From contig JARWIR010000036.1 of assembly GCA_029959085.1 (NCBI GenBank), positions 310,001 through 374,000 of the forward strand: a stretch of DNA of 64,000 nucleotides, read 5' to 3'. Of the stretch, positions 10,289 through 21,690 are shown piece by piece; position 1 is the first letter of the stretch; each line of letters begins with the position of its first letter. The notes beneath the pieces are model-generated. The model was not told the DNA's origin, searched no databases, and worked only from the letters and a program-made list of their open reading frames with translations. The stretch comes from Nemophila menziesii (taxonomy: Eukaryota > Streptophyta > Magnoliopsida > Boraginales > Hydrophyllaceae). Made by a program: the position numbers and the translations under genes.

Positions 10289-11607
10289 AAATTAATGCAA
10301 GTATTTAACTAAGACGCAAGAAAATAAAGTGTTTACGCAAGATAAGAAAGGCAGTACTTGAGAGATGCAAGGGTTTCACCTAATTATCATTCATTTCATG
10401 TCATGTTTAAGGGGCAAATCAATAAATATGTACTGGTCGGGATTCTGAATTCTCCTTACCCCCCGTCAGGGTGGACTAAGGAGCTACTCTCAAGTGCTAC
10501 AAACCCCGTCAATGTGATTATAGTCCACTTTCAAGTGATTAAGTCTATTTTACCCAATTAGCCATAGGTTTAATTAAGCTCGTCAAAGTCAAATAATTTC
10601 TAACCTATGTTCGTTAATTAGTTATGTACCCAGACCCCCCGTCAAGGTGATCTAATCGCCAATAATTGGAATAGCCTAGATACTAAATCCGAATATTGAG
10701 TTGCGAATTCAATAAATGTAAATAAAAGCAAATTAAAGAAAAATACCATTTACCCAATTTGATTTAAATAAAAATTATCCCAAATTCAAACACATGAAAC
10801 AAAATCAAATTGGTATTAAGCCATTATGCGTTCTCAAGCACTTAATGAAATTAGCTCATACTAATGCGAAAAACTAAATTAAAACAGAAAGAATTCATGT
10901 TTTTTAATTACAGAAATAAAAGATAGAACCTAATTAGGAATTGGGTTTGGCTGTGATTTGACGTTCTCTCTGGACACTCTCTCCTAAGGATGATTTTAAT
11001 TGAACAATAAAATGAAAGGTGCTGAATAATGAGGTCTAAAGGAATATTTATAGTGCTCTAAATTCGGACTAGGTCTTTTACTTAGGTTTAAGTGAATATT
11101 AGAAAAACCCAAGTCAACTAATTAAGGCCAAATCTCGTAACTGCTGCACCACATCCACTAAAATAGCTCTAACCGGCTCGTTCAACTCGGATTGAGCTCA
11201 TTCCAGTTGTTAAAGTTCCGTAACTCAATGGGGCACGTTTTCTCTTCACAAGTCAGTGGCTAAATCCACTCTTAGATGGCTCGGAATCAGCAATCTTTGA
11301 CAACTTTCCAGATTTGCAGCTTAAAATAATAAATTCTTTTGGGATATTTCTTATTGCTTTGACTTCATTATAGATCTTTGACTTTATTATTGGCTTTCTC
11401 TCGTAGCTAGTATTCAAAACCTACAACTTTTAACTCAAAACAAACCATATTACGCGCAAAAAATTTGAATAAATAAAAAATACTAGAATGAAAAGAGGAA
11501 AATTGATTTATTGCATTTTAAGACCAAAAGTCTATCTAAATAGTCAAATAAACACCAAAAATGATGTCTCCCAAGGGCATAAAATTAGAAAATTTAGAGA
11601 GACATCA
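10289..11607 (-). repeat. LTR type C, copy 1 3' LTR, truncated
   Basis: It matches 15,790-17,151 over its length. On the minus strand it begins TGATGTCTCTC at 11,607 and has a TATAAATA box near 11,050. About 235 bp of its outer end are missing, including the conserved terminal block and the final CA. Confidence 0.85.
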
Positions 11608-11625
11608 AGACCCACAACTCAAACC
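11608..11625 (-). other. Polypurine tract of element C, copy 1
   Basis: The minus strand reads GGTTTGAGTTGTGGGTCT directly before the 3' LTR. It aligns with the tract of the A/B element at 8,332-8,349, with only minor changes. Confidence 0.7.
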
Positions 11626-14220
11626 TTTGTCGTCCCGACAAATCAAAACTAAAAACAAGGGGAATGTAGCAGATGCAAGAGAAAATAGAAGCTAGTAAAT
11701 ACAACCTAAAGCAAGCCTTAAAATAAATATCATATAGCAAACATTAAGGACTAACATACACATACACTAATCATGCAACATCAAACACAAATAACTTCAA
11801 TCATAAAATTAACTTTGCAATGCTAGATGGTTACACTTGTACTTATCTCAATATGATGGCTATAGTTTGTTCCTCGATCCTTACTCGCTTTGGACGCTCC
11901 ACTTAGTATACAACCTATTAACTTACCATGCACCTAGAAATCACTAGGACTTTACGGTTTTAGCGTAGGCTTAGGGACGGTGTGGTATGTATATTTGGTA
12001 AATTTGAAGTGAGCTTTTGGCTCTCTCCTCACTTACCATCAACAACTGTCCACGAGCTTGAGTTTACACTCATATAATGTTCTCACTCAACCCATTTGAC
12101 ACATTAATGTTGCGTCCCCATGTCAACCCAATATAAACTAAGATGATTTTTCTAAATATTCCACTTTGCCGGTTTATTTTATTCTTTCTTTCTTTTTATT
12201 TTCTTTTTCATTTCTTTTCTTCTTTTTTCTTGTACAAGATACCCATGACCATCCTTTTGATGTGAAAGGTCATGTCTCTTATAATAATATTTTTTTTCTT
12301 TTTTCAAATCCCGACAAAGGGTTACAAATAATAATATCATCTTTTAATTTTTTTGCCTCAATACAAACACCTATAATCCCTTCCCAATGTAATTTCCCAA
12401 ATGTGGACCCTCCACCCAAACTCAAGCTCGAGACAGGTCTCAGGATCGTGATTCAAGTGCGGGTTATTTGGCCATGCCTAATAATCTAAATATGGGCTTA
12501 TATCGTGGTTACAAAGTAAAAGGCTTAAGGCTCAAAATTGGGCTAAGAAGGATATAATTATTATAAGGGATAGCAAGCTAAAAGGCTACAAGTGGCTAAT
12601 AAAAAACTTCCCCTATCATTTTCCTAACTACATGGTTCGTCTCTAGTTCATATCTCAGTGGGTTCTCTACTAATTTAGATCTCACGTTCTACAAAACCAA
12701 ACATTTTCCTTAAGTACAAGCTTACTTCGTTTGCATTATTCATTAATTTTTCCTATTCATTATCTATGTATACATGCAATTAAAGTGTGTTTTATGTTCT
12801 TCCCTAAAGTTTACTATTTACTATCATAGATTCATCAAAAGTATACTTCAAATGGACATTTAAAATCTTCTACAGTCAAACGCAACTCCTAAATATTTTT
12901 ATTGAAAGCAATTAAAACAAATAAACACATAAAAACTGGGATGAGGCAACGATCCCCACCCCAAACTCAAAACTGAATCGTGTCCCCACGACTTGAAAAG
13001 ACTCAACGCAAATAAACTATTTTACACTAAATGAGAAGGAATAGAAAACGTATCTTAACCAGCGCGAGGCTGGTTGTCAGTGTTGCGTCCAGGTAGAGGT
13101 TTTGAATTCTTCTTCATCAATGGTTATGTTTAATGTGTTCTTCATTACCTCGATCTTTTTGTCAAATTTCCCACATTTTCATCTGTTCCCAACTCTCTAA
13201 TCATCATCTCCTCTATGAAAATCTTCCCTTCATACCCAATTCTCTTCCTTTATCATGTTCTTTATACCTTTCCCAACCTTCATGGTCATCTCTGACGACC
13301 CCAAACTCAAAGCTTCAAGAACTCTCAAAAGTTTTGGATAAAATTGTGATGTTGGTGTTCTTGAAGGTTTGAATATGAATTATGGATTGTTTAGAGTTAG
13401 TTCATGGATATTTCAAGGTTTGGGAAAGGTTTAATGGATAAACTTTAAGCTTTGGTGAAAGAAAAATTTGGATTAAAGTGTAAATTCTTTGGTATTTGGG
13501 AGATTTATGATATGAATGTGTGGTTGGATGATGTTTAGAGAGAAGGATTGGTGGTATTTTGGTATTTTGATGATGATTTTCAGAGTAGTTGGAGGCAAGG
13601 ATTCGTCAGTGGAGGCTAACATGAGAAAGAAACTAAAAATATAGGGTTTTAACCCTTGAAATCACCTATCACAGCAGCTGACCGGCATGCCGGTCGCGGT
13701 CTCGGCGAAAAAATAAAAAATTCGAAATACTTTTTTTACCTCAGACGCAAGCCACCTTGCGTCAAACATGACGCACTAGTCAGAACATCCTTCGTCATTG
13801 ACCGGCTAGCTGGTGATCTGACCGGCATGCCGGTTGCGTGTCGCTGGCGCAATCTCAGACGTAGCAACGTGCGTCAAACGTGACGCACTAACCATAAAAT
13901 TTGGGCTATGTATCAGAACTTTTTGACTTCACCATTAGATAGAGCTCGAAAAGTTATGCGGTTTAGGCTCAAGAAAAAGTTCATTCCGACTTCCGAGCAT
14001 CAAGTTATGATCTTTTGAAGTTACTTCATTTTTTCGTTCTAACTACCCCAAACTCATGATCTTCACTCCTGTAATCATCAAAAACACCAACCTTTTTCAT
14101 TTCTTACAAATAAATACTAAATCAATAACCATTACTCTAATTTACACTAAAAATTTAAAAGACATAAAGCAATTTAAAACATGGGTTGTCTCCCAAGAAG
14201 CACTTTTGTTTATTACGTCT
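11626..14220 (-). other. Internal non-coding domain of element C, copy 1
   Basis: It shares long stretches with the plus-strand internal domain of the A/B element, for example the hairpin at about 13,055-13,075 and the pyrimidine-rich run 12,176-12,236, but it is longer. No convincing ORF is present. A G+C-rich cluster of inverted repeats sits at 13,680-13,887. Confidence 0.7.
13680..13887. repeat. Cluster of perfect and near-perfect palindromes inside element C
   Basis: GACCGGCATGCCGGTC (13,680-13,695) is a perfect 16-bp palindrome, and 13,820-13,835 repeats it with one change. ACCGGCTAGCTGGT (13,801-13,814) is a near palindrome. TGCGTCAAACATGACGCA (13,758-13,775) and its variant (13,870-13,887) are 7-bp inverted repeats with four-base loops. 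The cluster recurs at 39,531-39,750 in copy 2. Confidence 0.85.
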
Positions 14221-15180
14221 TTAAGTTCGACGCGTTAGCTTCCATGAAGATGGTAATGAGGCCCTTGCGGTGTTCCTCCACTTAAACTCGCCTCTTCCTT
14301 GATGTGAAATCTTTAGAACCTTCCTCCTTAGAATATTATTTAATCGATCTCTAAAAGGAGGTGGGTAAGTACTTCGTTTCGCCTTCTTACTTTCACGACG
14401 AAACTCATTTTCCACCACATTAGAGTAGAGAACCGTTCTCAACGGTATAAGCTTATTTTTATTCCTCGTTTCAATCTCGTATTCATCTCTAAAATATGGT
14501 GGGTAGGTGCTCCCCCTTGCCGATTTGGTCTCGCGGTGTGGCACCTTGATTGTATAGCATATATTGATCATTTTTGGTAGTGGAGGTGATTCTTTAGCTC
14601 TATTTTTATTCAAGAATCGTAGTCGGTATGGGTAAACTTGTTGTGGCGGAGATTCAACTTCTATTTTATTGTGAACCTTTATTTCTTCAATTGACCCCTC
14701 TACCATTTCATATTCATCTTCGCTTCAACCCAATCTTCCACTACTAACTCATTATATTCTTTCTTTGGATTTTCTACAACCTCAATCACCACCTCTTCTT
14801 GTTTGCGTTCTATATCTTGGTCATGTGCATACACCTTAGGAATAGCAATCTCTGTTTCAATTTCTAAGATTTTCGTTGCTACCCCTTCTGTCACCATGCT
14901 AACAAGATTCTCACCTTCTTTCAACACCTCCTCCTCAACAACTTCTTCCGGTTGATCTGTTCCATCCCTCGAGGGAGTGGGATCTTCATAAGACGTACTA
15001 CCACTTTCAGCTAAGTTAGGAGAGTTGTTTTGGGCAGCCATTTCGTCTATCATCTGTTGTATGAATGCACAGTTGGATTTGTGTTCCTCTTCTCTTGCCT
15101 TACGCCATGGCTCTCCTGCCTTGACTTCCTCCCATAGGCGATTGACTTTCTCTTGTAGTGTCTCTTGTTGATAGTGATGA
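14221..15180 (-). pseudogene. Element C-specific charged ORF, frameshifted
   Basis: The minus strand encodes a Glu/Lys-rich protein in two frames. The upstream part (about 15,180-14,703) includes RLWEEVKAGEPWRKAREEE and an acidic run (EEVVEEEVLKEGENLV). The downstream part (14,706-14,221) is basic, with repeated S-T-Y-P-P-x-F-R-D motifs. Copy 2 has one extra T at the matching point (40,590 region; CGCTTTC there, CGCTTC here near 14,727), which keeps the frames joined, so copy 1 carries a 1-bp deletion. The ORF lies just inside the primer site, where gag would normally be. No known domain is recognisable, and a function in packaging is only a guess. Confidence 0.65.
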
Positions 15181-15530
15181 GGTGGATACTATTGAATGTT
15201 TTCAACCCACTGGTTATTCCATTTATGCTCTTGTTGATAGTGATATGGTGTTTGTTGTTGATTATTCCCGATCTATTGATTCTTCCATCCTTACTCTTGC
15301 GGGTATTGATAAGGTTGTTGGTAAGAATTAATACCCCATTATTGTTGTCCCGTAGAGTCTTCCCAATAGTCAAATGGACCGGGATTTGGATAATGTCCTC
15401 TATACATCTTTAAATAAATTTCTTGATCATTACCTGAATAAAGCACCTGTAAAAAAAAACAAACACAAGCGTAAAACTAAAAATAAAAATGCACTTAAAC
15501 ACTAAAGGATAAACACGGGGTCACACGCTA

Positions 15531-15550
15531 CCGTCCCGGTCGTGGCGCCA
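15531..15550 (-). other. Primer-binding site of element C, tRNA-Asp type
   Basis: The minus strand starts TGGCGCC and continues to CCGGGA, seven bases inside the LTR end. The first seven bases match the tRNA-Asp complement exactly and the middle is diverged. Confidence 0.7.
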
Positions 15551-15556
15551 AAAACT

Positions 15557-17151
15557 TGGTGGTCCTTTGTGTGTTCTAAAATAAATGTAATAAGGATAAG
15601 AGAACCACAACCGCAAGTGTACGGTTGTCCCAAGTAATATAAGTGATTAAATAGATTCGTTCTCAGGGACGGAATGGTTGACTCTAATGCTTATCAAATA
15701 GTAGTTAATTGCACGTAAAAACAAGTAAATGATTTTTAGAATTGTTTGTTTGGTTTTCTAATGCTAAGACAATAAATTAAAATACTAAATTAATGCAAGT
15801 AATTAACTAGACGCAAGAAAATAAAGTGTTTACGCAAGATGGAAAAGGCAGTACTTGAGAGACGCAAGGGTTTCACCTAATTATCATTCATTTCATGTCA
15901 TGTTTAAGGGGCAAATCGGTAAATATGTATTGGTCGGGATTCAGAATTCTCCTTAACCCCATCAAGGTGGACTAAGGAGCTACTCTCAAGTGCTACAAAC
16001 CCCGTCAGGGTGATTATAGTCCACTTTCAAGTGATTAAGTCTATTTTACCCAATAGGCCATAGGTTTAATTATGCTCGTCAGAGTCAAATAATTTCTAAC
16101 CTATATTCGTTAATTAGTTCTGTACCAAGACCCCCCGTTAAGGTTATCCAATCGCCGCTAATTGGAATAGCCTAGATACTAAATCCTAATATTGAGTCGC
16201 GAATTCAATAAAAGTAAATAAAAGCAAATTAAAGAAAAATACAATTTACCCAATTTAATTTAAATAAAAATTATCCCATATTCAAACACATGAAATGAAA
16301 TCAAATTGAAATTAACCCATTATGCGTTCTCAAGCACTTAATGGAATGAGCTTATACTAATGCGAAAAACTAAATTAAAACAGAAAGAAATCATGTTCTT
16401 CAATTACAGAAATAAAAGATAGAACCTAATTAGAAATCGGGCTTGGCTGTGATTTGGAGAAGATGACTTTCTCCAGCTCTTAGCTTTCTCCCTTTCCTTG
16501 CTTCTGACGTTCTATCTGGACACTCTCTTCTAAGGATGATTTTAATTGAAGAATAAAATAAGAGGTGCTGAATAATGAGGTCTAAAGGCATATTTGTAGT
16601 GCTAAATTCGGGCTAGGGCTTTTACTTAGGTTTAAGTGAATTTTAGAAAAGCCCAAGTCCACTAATTAAGCTCAAATCCCGTAATTGCTGAGACACCTCC
16701 ACTAAAACAGCTCTAACTGGCTCGTTTCAACTCGGATTGACCTCATTCCAGTTTCTAAAGTTCCGTAACTCAATGGGGCACGTTTTCTCTTCACAAGTAA
16801 GAGGCCAAATCCACTCTTAGATGGCCCTGAATCAGCAATCTTTGACAACTTTTCAGATTTGCAACTTAAAATAATCAATTCTTTCGGGATATTTCTTCTT
16901 GCTTTGACGTCATTACAGAATCTTTGACTTTATTCTTGGCTTCCTCTCCTAGCTAGTATTCAAAACCTACAACTTTTAACTCAAAACAAACCATATTACG
17001 CGCAAAAGTTTAATAAATCAAAAATACTTGAATTAAAAGAGGAAAATCGATTTATTGCATTTTAAGACCAAAAGTCTATCTAAATAGTCAAATAAACACA
17101 AAAAATGATGTCTCCCAAGGGAATAAAATTAGAACATTTAGGGAGACATCA
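15557..17151 (-). repeat. LTR type C, copy 1 5' LTR, complete
   Basis: On the minus strand it begins TGATGTCTCCC at 17,151 and ends GGACCACCA at 15,557, 1,595 bp. The conserved terminal block lies at 15,609-15,639. It is followed on the plus strand by GTGAG (17,152-17,156), the target-site duplication. Confidence 0.9.
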
Positions 17152-18671
17152 GTGAGCAATATGCAACATGTCATTTACTCAATCCTCACAAAAGATGCCC
17201 AACCTGGACGCAACATTGATAACCAGCCTAGTGCTGGTTGAGATACATTTTCTAACTCTTTCTCATTTAGTGTATATTAGTTTAGTTACTTTTAGTCTTT
17301 TCGAGTCGTGCGGACACGACTCATTTTTGAGTTTGGAGTGGGGTTCGTTGCCTCATCCCATTTTTACGTGTTATGTGTTTTAATTGCTTTCGATAAATTA
17401 ATAGGGGTTCCGGTTGACTGTAGAAGATCTTAAATGTACCCATTAAGCATACTTTTAATGAATCTATGATAGTAAATAGTGGACTTTAGGAGTTAGTATA
17501 AAACACACTTTAATTTCATGCAAACATAGTTAATTGATAGGAAGAATAAATCAACAATGCAAAAGAAGTAAACTTGTACTTAAGGAAAATGTTTGGTTTG
17601 TGGAACGTGAGATACAAATTAGTAGAGAACCCAATTAGGTATGAACTAGAGGCGAACTATGTAACTAGGAAAATGATAGGGACAGTTCTTTGTTAAGCCA
17701 TTTGAGACCTTTTTAGCCTTTTATCCCTTGTATTAATTTAATCCTTCTTAGCCCAATTATGAGCCTTGAGCCTTTTCTTTTGTCGCCACGATATAATCCC
17801 ATATCCCCTTAGTTCATTATGCCTTTCCAAATGACTCGCACTTGAATCACGATCCCGAGACCTGTCTCAAACTTGAGTTTGGGGTGGTGGATCCATATTT
17901 GGGAAATTATATTGGGAGGGAACTATATGTGTTTACATTAAGGCACAATTTCAGATGATATTATTATTTGTAACCCTTTGCCGAGATTTAAAAAAAAAGT
18001 CAATACAATAAGGACCGGTAACCCGATCATCACAAACCAGGAACCTGGTTAGCTACTGTACAAAAAAAAAAGAATTTGAAAAAGAAAGAATAACTTACCC
18101 GGCAAAGTGGAAACTTTCGGAAATCATCTTAGTCTATATAGGGTTAGCTTAGGGATGCTAAATAAGTTCATCAAATGGGTTGAGTGAGAACATTATTCAA
18201 GTGTAAACTCAAGCTTGTGGACAGTTGTTGATGGTAAGTGAGGAGAGAGCACAAAGCTCACTTCAAATTTACCAAATATACATACCACCACTGTCCCTAA
18301 GCCTACGCTAAAACCATAAAGTCCTCATGATTCTTAGGTGCATAGTGAGTTTATAATTCAGCCAATAGGGAGTATACTAAGTGGAGCATTCAAAGCGAGT
18401 GAGGATCAATGAACACCCTATAGCCATCATATTGATATAAGTACAAGTGTAACCTTCTAGCATTATGAAGTTAATTTTAAGATTGATATTATTTGTGTTT
18501 GATTTTGCATGATAAGTGTATGTGTATATTAATTCCTAATGTTTGTTATATGAGATTTATTTTAAGTGTTGCTTTGGGTGTATTTACAAGCTTTTGCATC
18601 TCTGCATTCACCTTAGACCTTTGTTTGTAAGTTTACTTTGTCGAGACGACAAAGGTTTTAGTTGAAGGTCT

Positions 18672-20263
18672 TGATGTCTCCTCTTTTGCTCTAATTATAT
18701 GCCCTTAGGAAACATCATTTTAGGTGATTATTTGACTAATTCGATAGACTTTTAGGATTAAATTGTTATATATAATTTTCCCTCCTTGGATTTAATATTT
18801 TTCATTTATTAAACTTTTACACGTTAAATGGTTTGTTTTGGTGTAAATTTTGTAGGTATTTAATACTAGCAAGGCGAGAAATCAAGAACGGGAGTCTTAG
18901 ATAGTGTAAAGAAGTCGAAGGCGAGAAAAAATATCCCAAAGAGTTGACAAACTGGAGCTACAAATCTGGAAGGCTGATGATAATTGCTGATTTTGAGCCA
19001 CTTAAACATGGATTCAGCCACTGAGTTGTAAATAAGATTCGTTCCTTATCGAGTTACAAAAAAATAGCAAGTTGAATGAGTCAATTTGAAATTAAATTGA
19101 GAAAGTTACAGTCGTTTTAGTGGATGGTGTACACCAATTACATGATTTGGACTTGAAAAGTGGACTTGGGTCATTTAATATTTCATTAAATTATTTAAAA
19201 TAAGCCCAAGTCCGATTTTATTAGTATATATAGGCCTTTTGACTTTATTTTTACACACAATTCATTTTAGAACGTTAGAGAGAAAAACCAAAAGTAAGAG
19301 AAAAGAAAAAGCTGAAGCTGGAGAAGTAATTCTTCGACCAACAATCAATTCAACAACCTCTTAATTAGGTTTTATTTATTTTTCTTTCTATAAAACATGA
19401 GTTCCTTTAATTTTATTTCTTTAGTTTTAATTTCAATTATGAGTTAAACTCATTTGTGCTTGAGAATCGCTTTAATGGGCTGAGCCCCAATTTATTTAAT
19501 TAATGTTTTTGAATTTGGGATTGAAAGATTTAATTTGAATTGGGTAAATTAGTATTTTCTATTATCGTGAATTTATTTACTGTTTTTGAATTCATGAATC
19601 AAAAATAGCATTTAGTAATTAAGCTATTCATTATAGTGGCATAATGATCACCTTGACGGGGGGGGGGGGGGGGGGGGGGGGTTTAATTACTAAACTAGGT
19701 AATAGATTTAAGATATAAATTATTGATCCTGGCGGAATTAGTTTTCTTATAGCCGTTTGGGTTAAACACTTTAACATTCAAAGGTAGCTTATAATCACCC
19801 TGACGGGGTTCGTAATACCCTAGGATAGCTCCTAAGTCCACCTTGACGGGGGTTAGGAGAAACTTGAAACCCGACTATTATTAATTACCAATTCGACTCT
19901 TAAACGAGAACATTGATTGAATAGATTTAGGCGAAACCCATGCGAAACTCAAGTACTATTTCTCATCCTTCCGTCTACTCATATTTTATTTACTTGCATC
20001 TCATTTATTTGCATTAGTTAATTTAGTATTTTACATTATTTGCACTTTAGTCCTTAAATAAAATCAAAACAAATATTTATCTATTTTATTTTCCGCATCA
20101 TATAACAACTACACACGCTTATTACATAACATCTAAAGTCATATCCAATCCGTTCTTGAGATCGAATTCCCGTTTACCGGATATTACTTGGACGATCTGT
20201 ACACTTGCGGTACGTGTCCTTCCTATATGGGGGTGTTATTGTATAACACACCAGGAGACACCA
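18672..20263 (+). repeat. LTR type B, copy 2
   Basis: It begins TGATGTCTCC and ends GGAGACACCA. It is close to copies at 8,350 and 41,226. It differs from them by a run of 24 G (19,658-19,681) where they have six. Confidence 0.9.
19658..19681 (+). repeat. Poly-G run of 24 in LTR B copy 2
   Basis: A homopolymer of 24 G within the first G-rich box of the LTR. The paralogous positions at 9,338 and 42,222 have six G. Confidence 0.95.
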
Positions 20264-21498
20264 GTAACCTAGTTCTGAATTTAATTGGGAATATACATGT
20301 GGAGGCATGTATATCCCTGTGTGATTAATGTCTTTACACTTATTGATGGTTATTGATGTCTTTACACCAGTTTACACTTATTATTACACATACCCTTTTA
20401 AGAAATATTTTTAAACTATAAAAAATAATACACGTGACCCATTAAAAAATTTGTATAAACCATTAGATAAAATCATAACTTATTATAAAAACAAAGATAT
20501 CCCATTAAAAATTTGACCATTTGCGGAAGGAAAAAAACTTAAAACCCATTAAAAATGAGAAAATATAGTTTTAGACCTTTTAACAGCTGACGCTTATAAT
20601 ATAATTTTGTAGAATGATTAGTTAAACTTTTTTTCTTCATCCATTAGAGAATAAAGTTTTTCAAATAATTTTTCAACATATTATAATTTTTTTGATATAT
20701 AGGATATTACATTTTACACAATAACTTTACAAAAATTGAATAAAAATTATATTTAATAGTTAAATTCTAAATAAAATCCCCACCCTACTTCACCTCATCC
20801 AACTAACTAAAATCCTTTTAATATTATAGCGTCCACAAACAAAATTTCTAAGTGTACCCTGGACTCATAATAAGACGTTGCATATCTGACTAATTATTGT
20901 TTCTAAACTAAAACAATACAATGAAAATAACATGTCGGGTTACATAGACGAATGCATTGGATAATTGAGTTTTCCTTTAATATATAATTACAACCATATA
21001 AATACACATTAATACATGAGAGCAAGAGAGAGAGATAGAGAGAGAGAGAGAGCGAGTACCAATTAGGGAAATTTGAGGCCTCTTACGTTTTTGAGTAGTA
21101 GAATTATGTTGCAAACCTTGATAGGAAAATTCAGAGTTCATTCTAAGTAAAACCCATAAAAAATGTTAATAATGCATCCTATTAAAGTATACAATAATTT
21201 AAAACACCCATTAACAATTTTTTTCTTGATCATCACCATTAAACCCTAAAATTAACCCTCAAAAGGTTAACGGGACACAAAATTAAACTAGGCCTAATAC
21301 GCATTTTAGGTTAAAAATCAAATCTTGTGAATAAAGATATAGATTAACTTACAGTGGTTTGATAAGAATGAATAATAACTATTTGTGATAGAAATGAAGA
21401 GAAACGGGGTTCTTTGGGTGTAAGGTGAGTGACCTTATCACTATGTAGAGAATAGCGAAAATAACTTTTTTTTTATGTGAAACATACATGTGAGTTAA
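20264..21498. other. Anonymous AT-rich DNA of the duplicated segment, copy II
   Basis: It matches 42,807-44,537 but lacks about 520 bp near 20,326 that copy III keeps (about 42,870-43,390). It contains an AG-rich microsatellite at 21,018-21,055, shorter in copy III. No gene is seen. Confidence 0.6.
21018..21055. repeat. AG/GA microsatellite
   Basis: Interrupted GA repeats. The copy III counterpart (about 44,073-44,098) is shorter, so the length differs between paralogous segments. Confidence 0.85.
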
Positions 21499-21690
21499 GA
21501 TCGATAGGCTGTCTAGTGGTTAGACTACTACGTAGAGACCAAGAGGTCTTGGGATCGAATCTTATTGGATTCAAAATGTTTCCGAGTCCAAAGTGTCTCT
21601 CATACATAAGACTACCAATGGCACTAGAATATGGTTCTCGTAGATATATTATGTTTCTCTTCTGGAGTGCTATGATACATGTCAAGACTT
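21499..21690 (+). mobile_element. tRNA-derived SINE, copy II
   Basis: TAGTGGTTAGAC at 21,514-21,525 resembles a pol III A box, and GGGATCGAATCTT at 21,551-21,563 resembles a B box at normal tRNA spacing. The rest is a tRNA-unrelated body. The same sequence lies at 44,539-44,731. The 3' limit is uncertain, and no target duplication was identified because both copies are segmental duplicates. Confidence 0.5.

Larger units (their letters stand above)
10289..17151 (-). mobile_element. Non-autonomous Athila-like element C, copy 1 (left end lost)
   Basis: An antisense LTR element of about 6.9 kb. On the minus strand it has a full 5' LTR (17,151-15,557), a primer site (15,550-15,531), a charged ORF relic, a palindrome cluster, a polypurine tract (11,625-11,608) and a 3' LTR (11,607-10,289) that lacks its last part. 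No gag core, protease, RT or integrase is present, so it would need helper proteins. The right end is followed by GTGAG, the target repeat also found at the left end of copy 2. The left end was lost by joining to flank DNA at the AAATTA microhomology (10,289-10,294). Confidence 0.85.
17152..20263 (+). mobile_element. A/B element copy 2: right part with LTR B
   Basis: From GTGAG on, the sequence continues exactly where the unoccupied site of copy 1 leaves off (6,822), through the same internal domain to LTR B (18,672-20,263) and GTAAC (20,264-20,268). The left half (LTR A, primer site, gag remnant) is absent because element C lies to the left and its far side was rejoined elsewhere. The hairpin and the ORF tail (to about 17,241) are retained. 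Confidence 0.85.

Noticed and set aside
11560..11607. Near-repeated TGATGTCTC...GGAGACATCA as a small MITE
   Set aside because: The inverted pair is the start of each LTR in all three full families, so it belongs to the LTR.
12166..12489. Plus-strand ORF of 107 codons with a very hydrophobic Phe-rich start, resembling a signal or membrane segment
   Set aside because: It is a pyrimidine-rich run of the antisense element C internal domain. The equivalent in copy 2 differs by frame-changing indels, so there is no coding constraint.
13656..13883. Plus-strand ORF over the palindrome cluster
   Set aside because: The sequence is dominated by inverted repeats. Copy 2 has indels that shift the frame.
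15050..15373. Minus-strand ORF rich in Asn, Ile and Lys
   Set aside because: It is in the wrong frame. The neighbouring frame gives the E/K-rich element C protein (RLWEEVKAGEPW) that continues into the downstream part.
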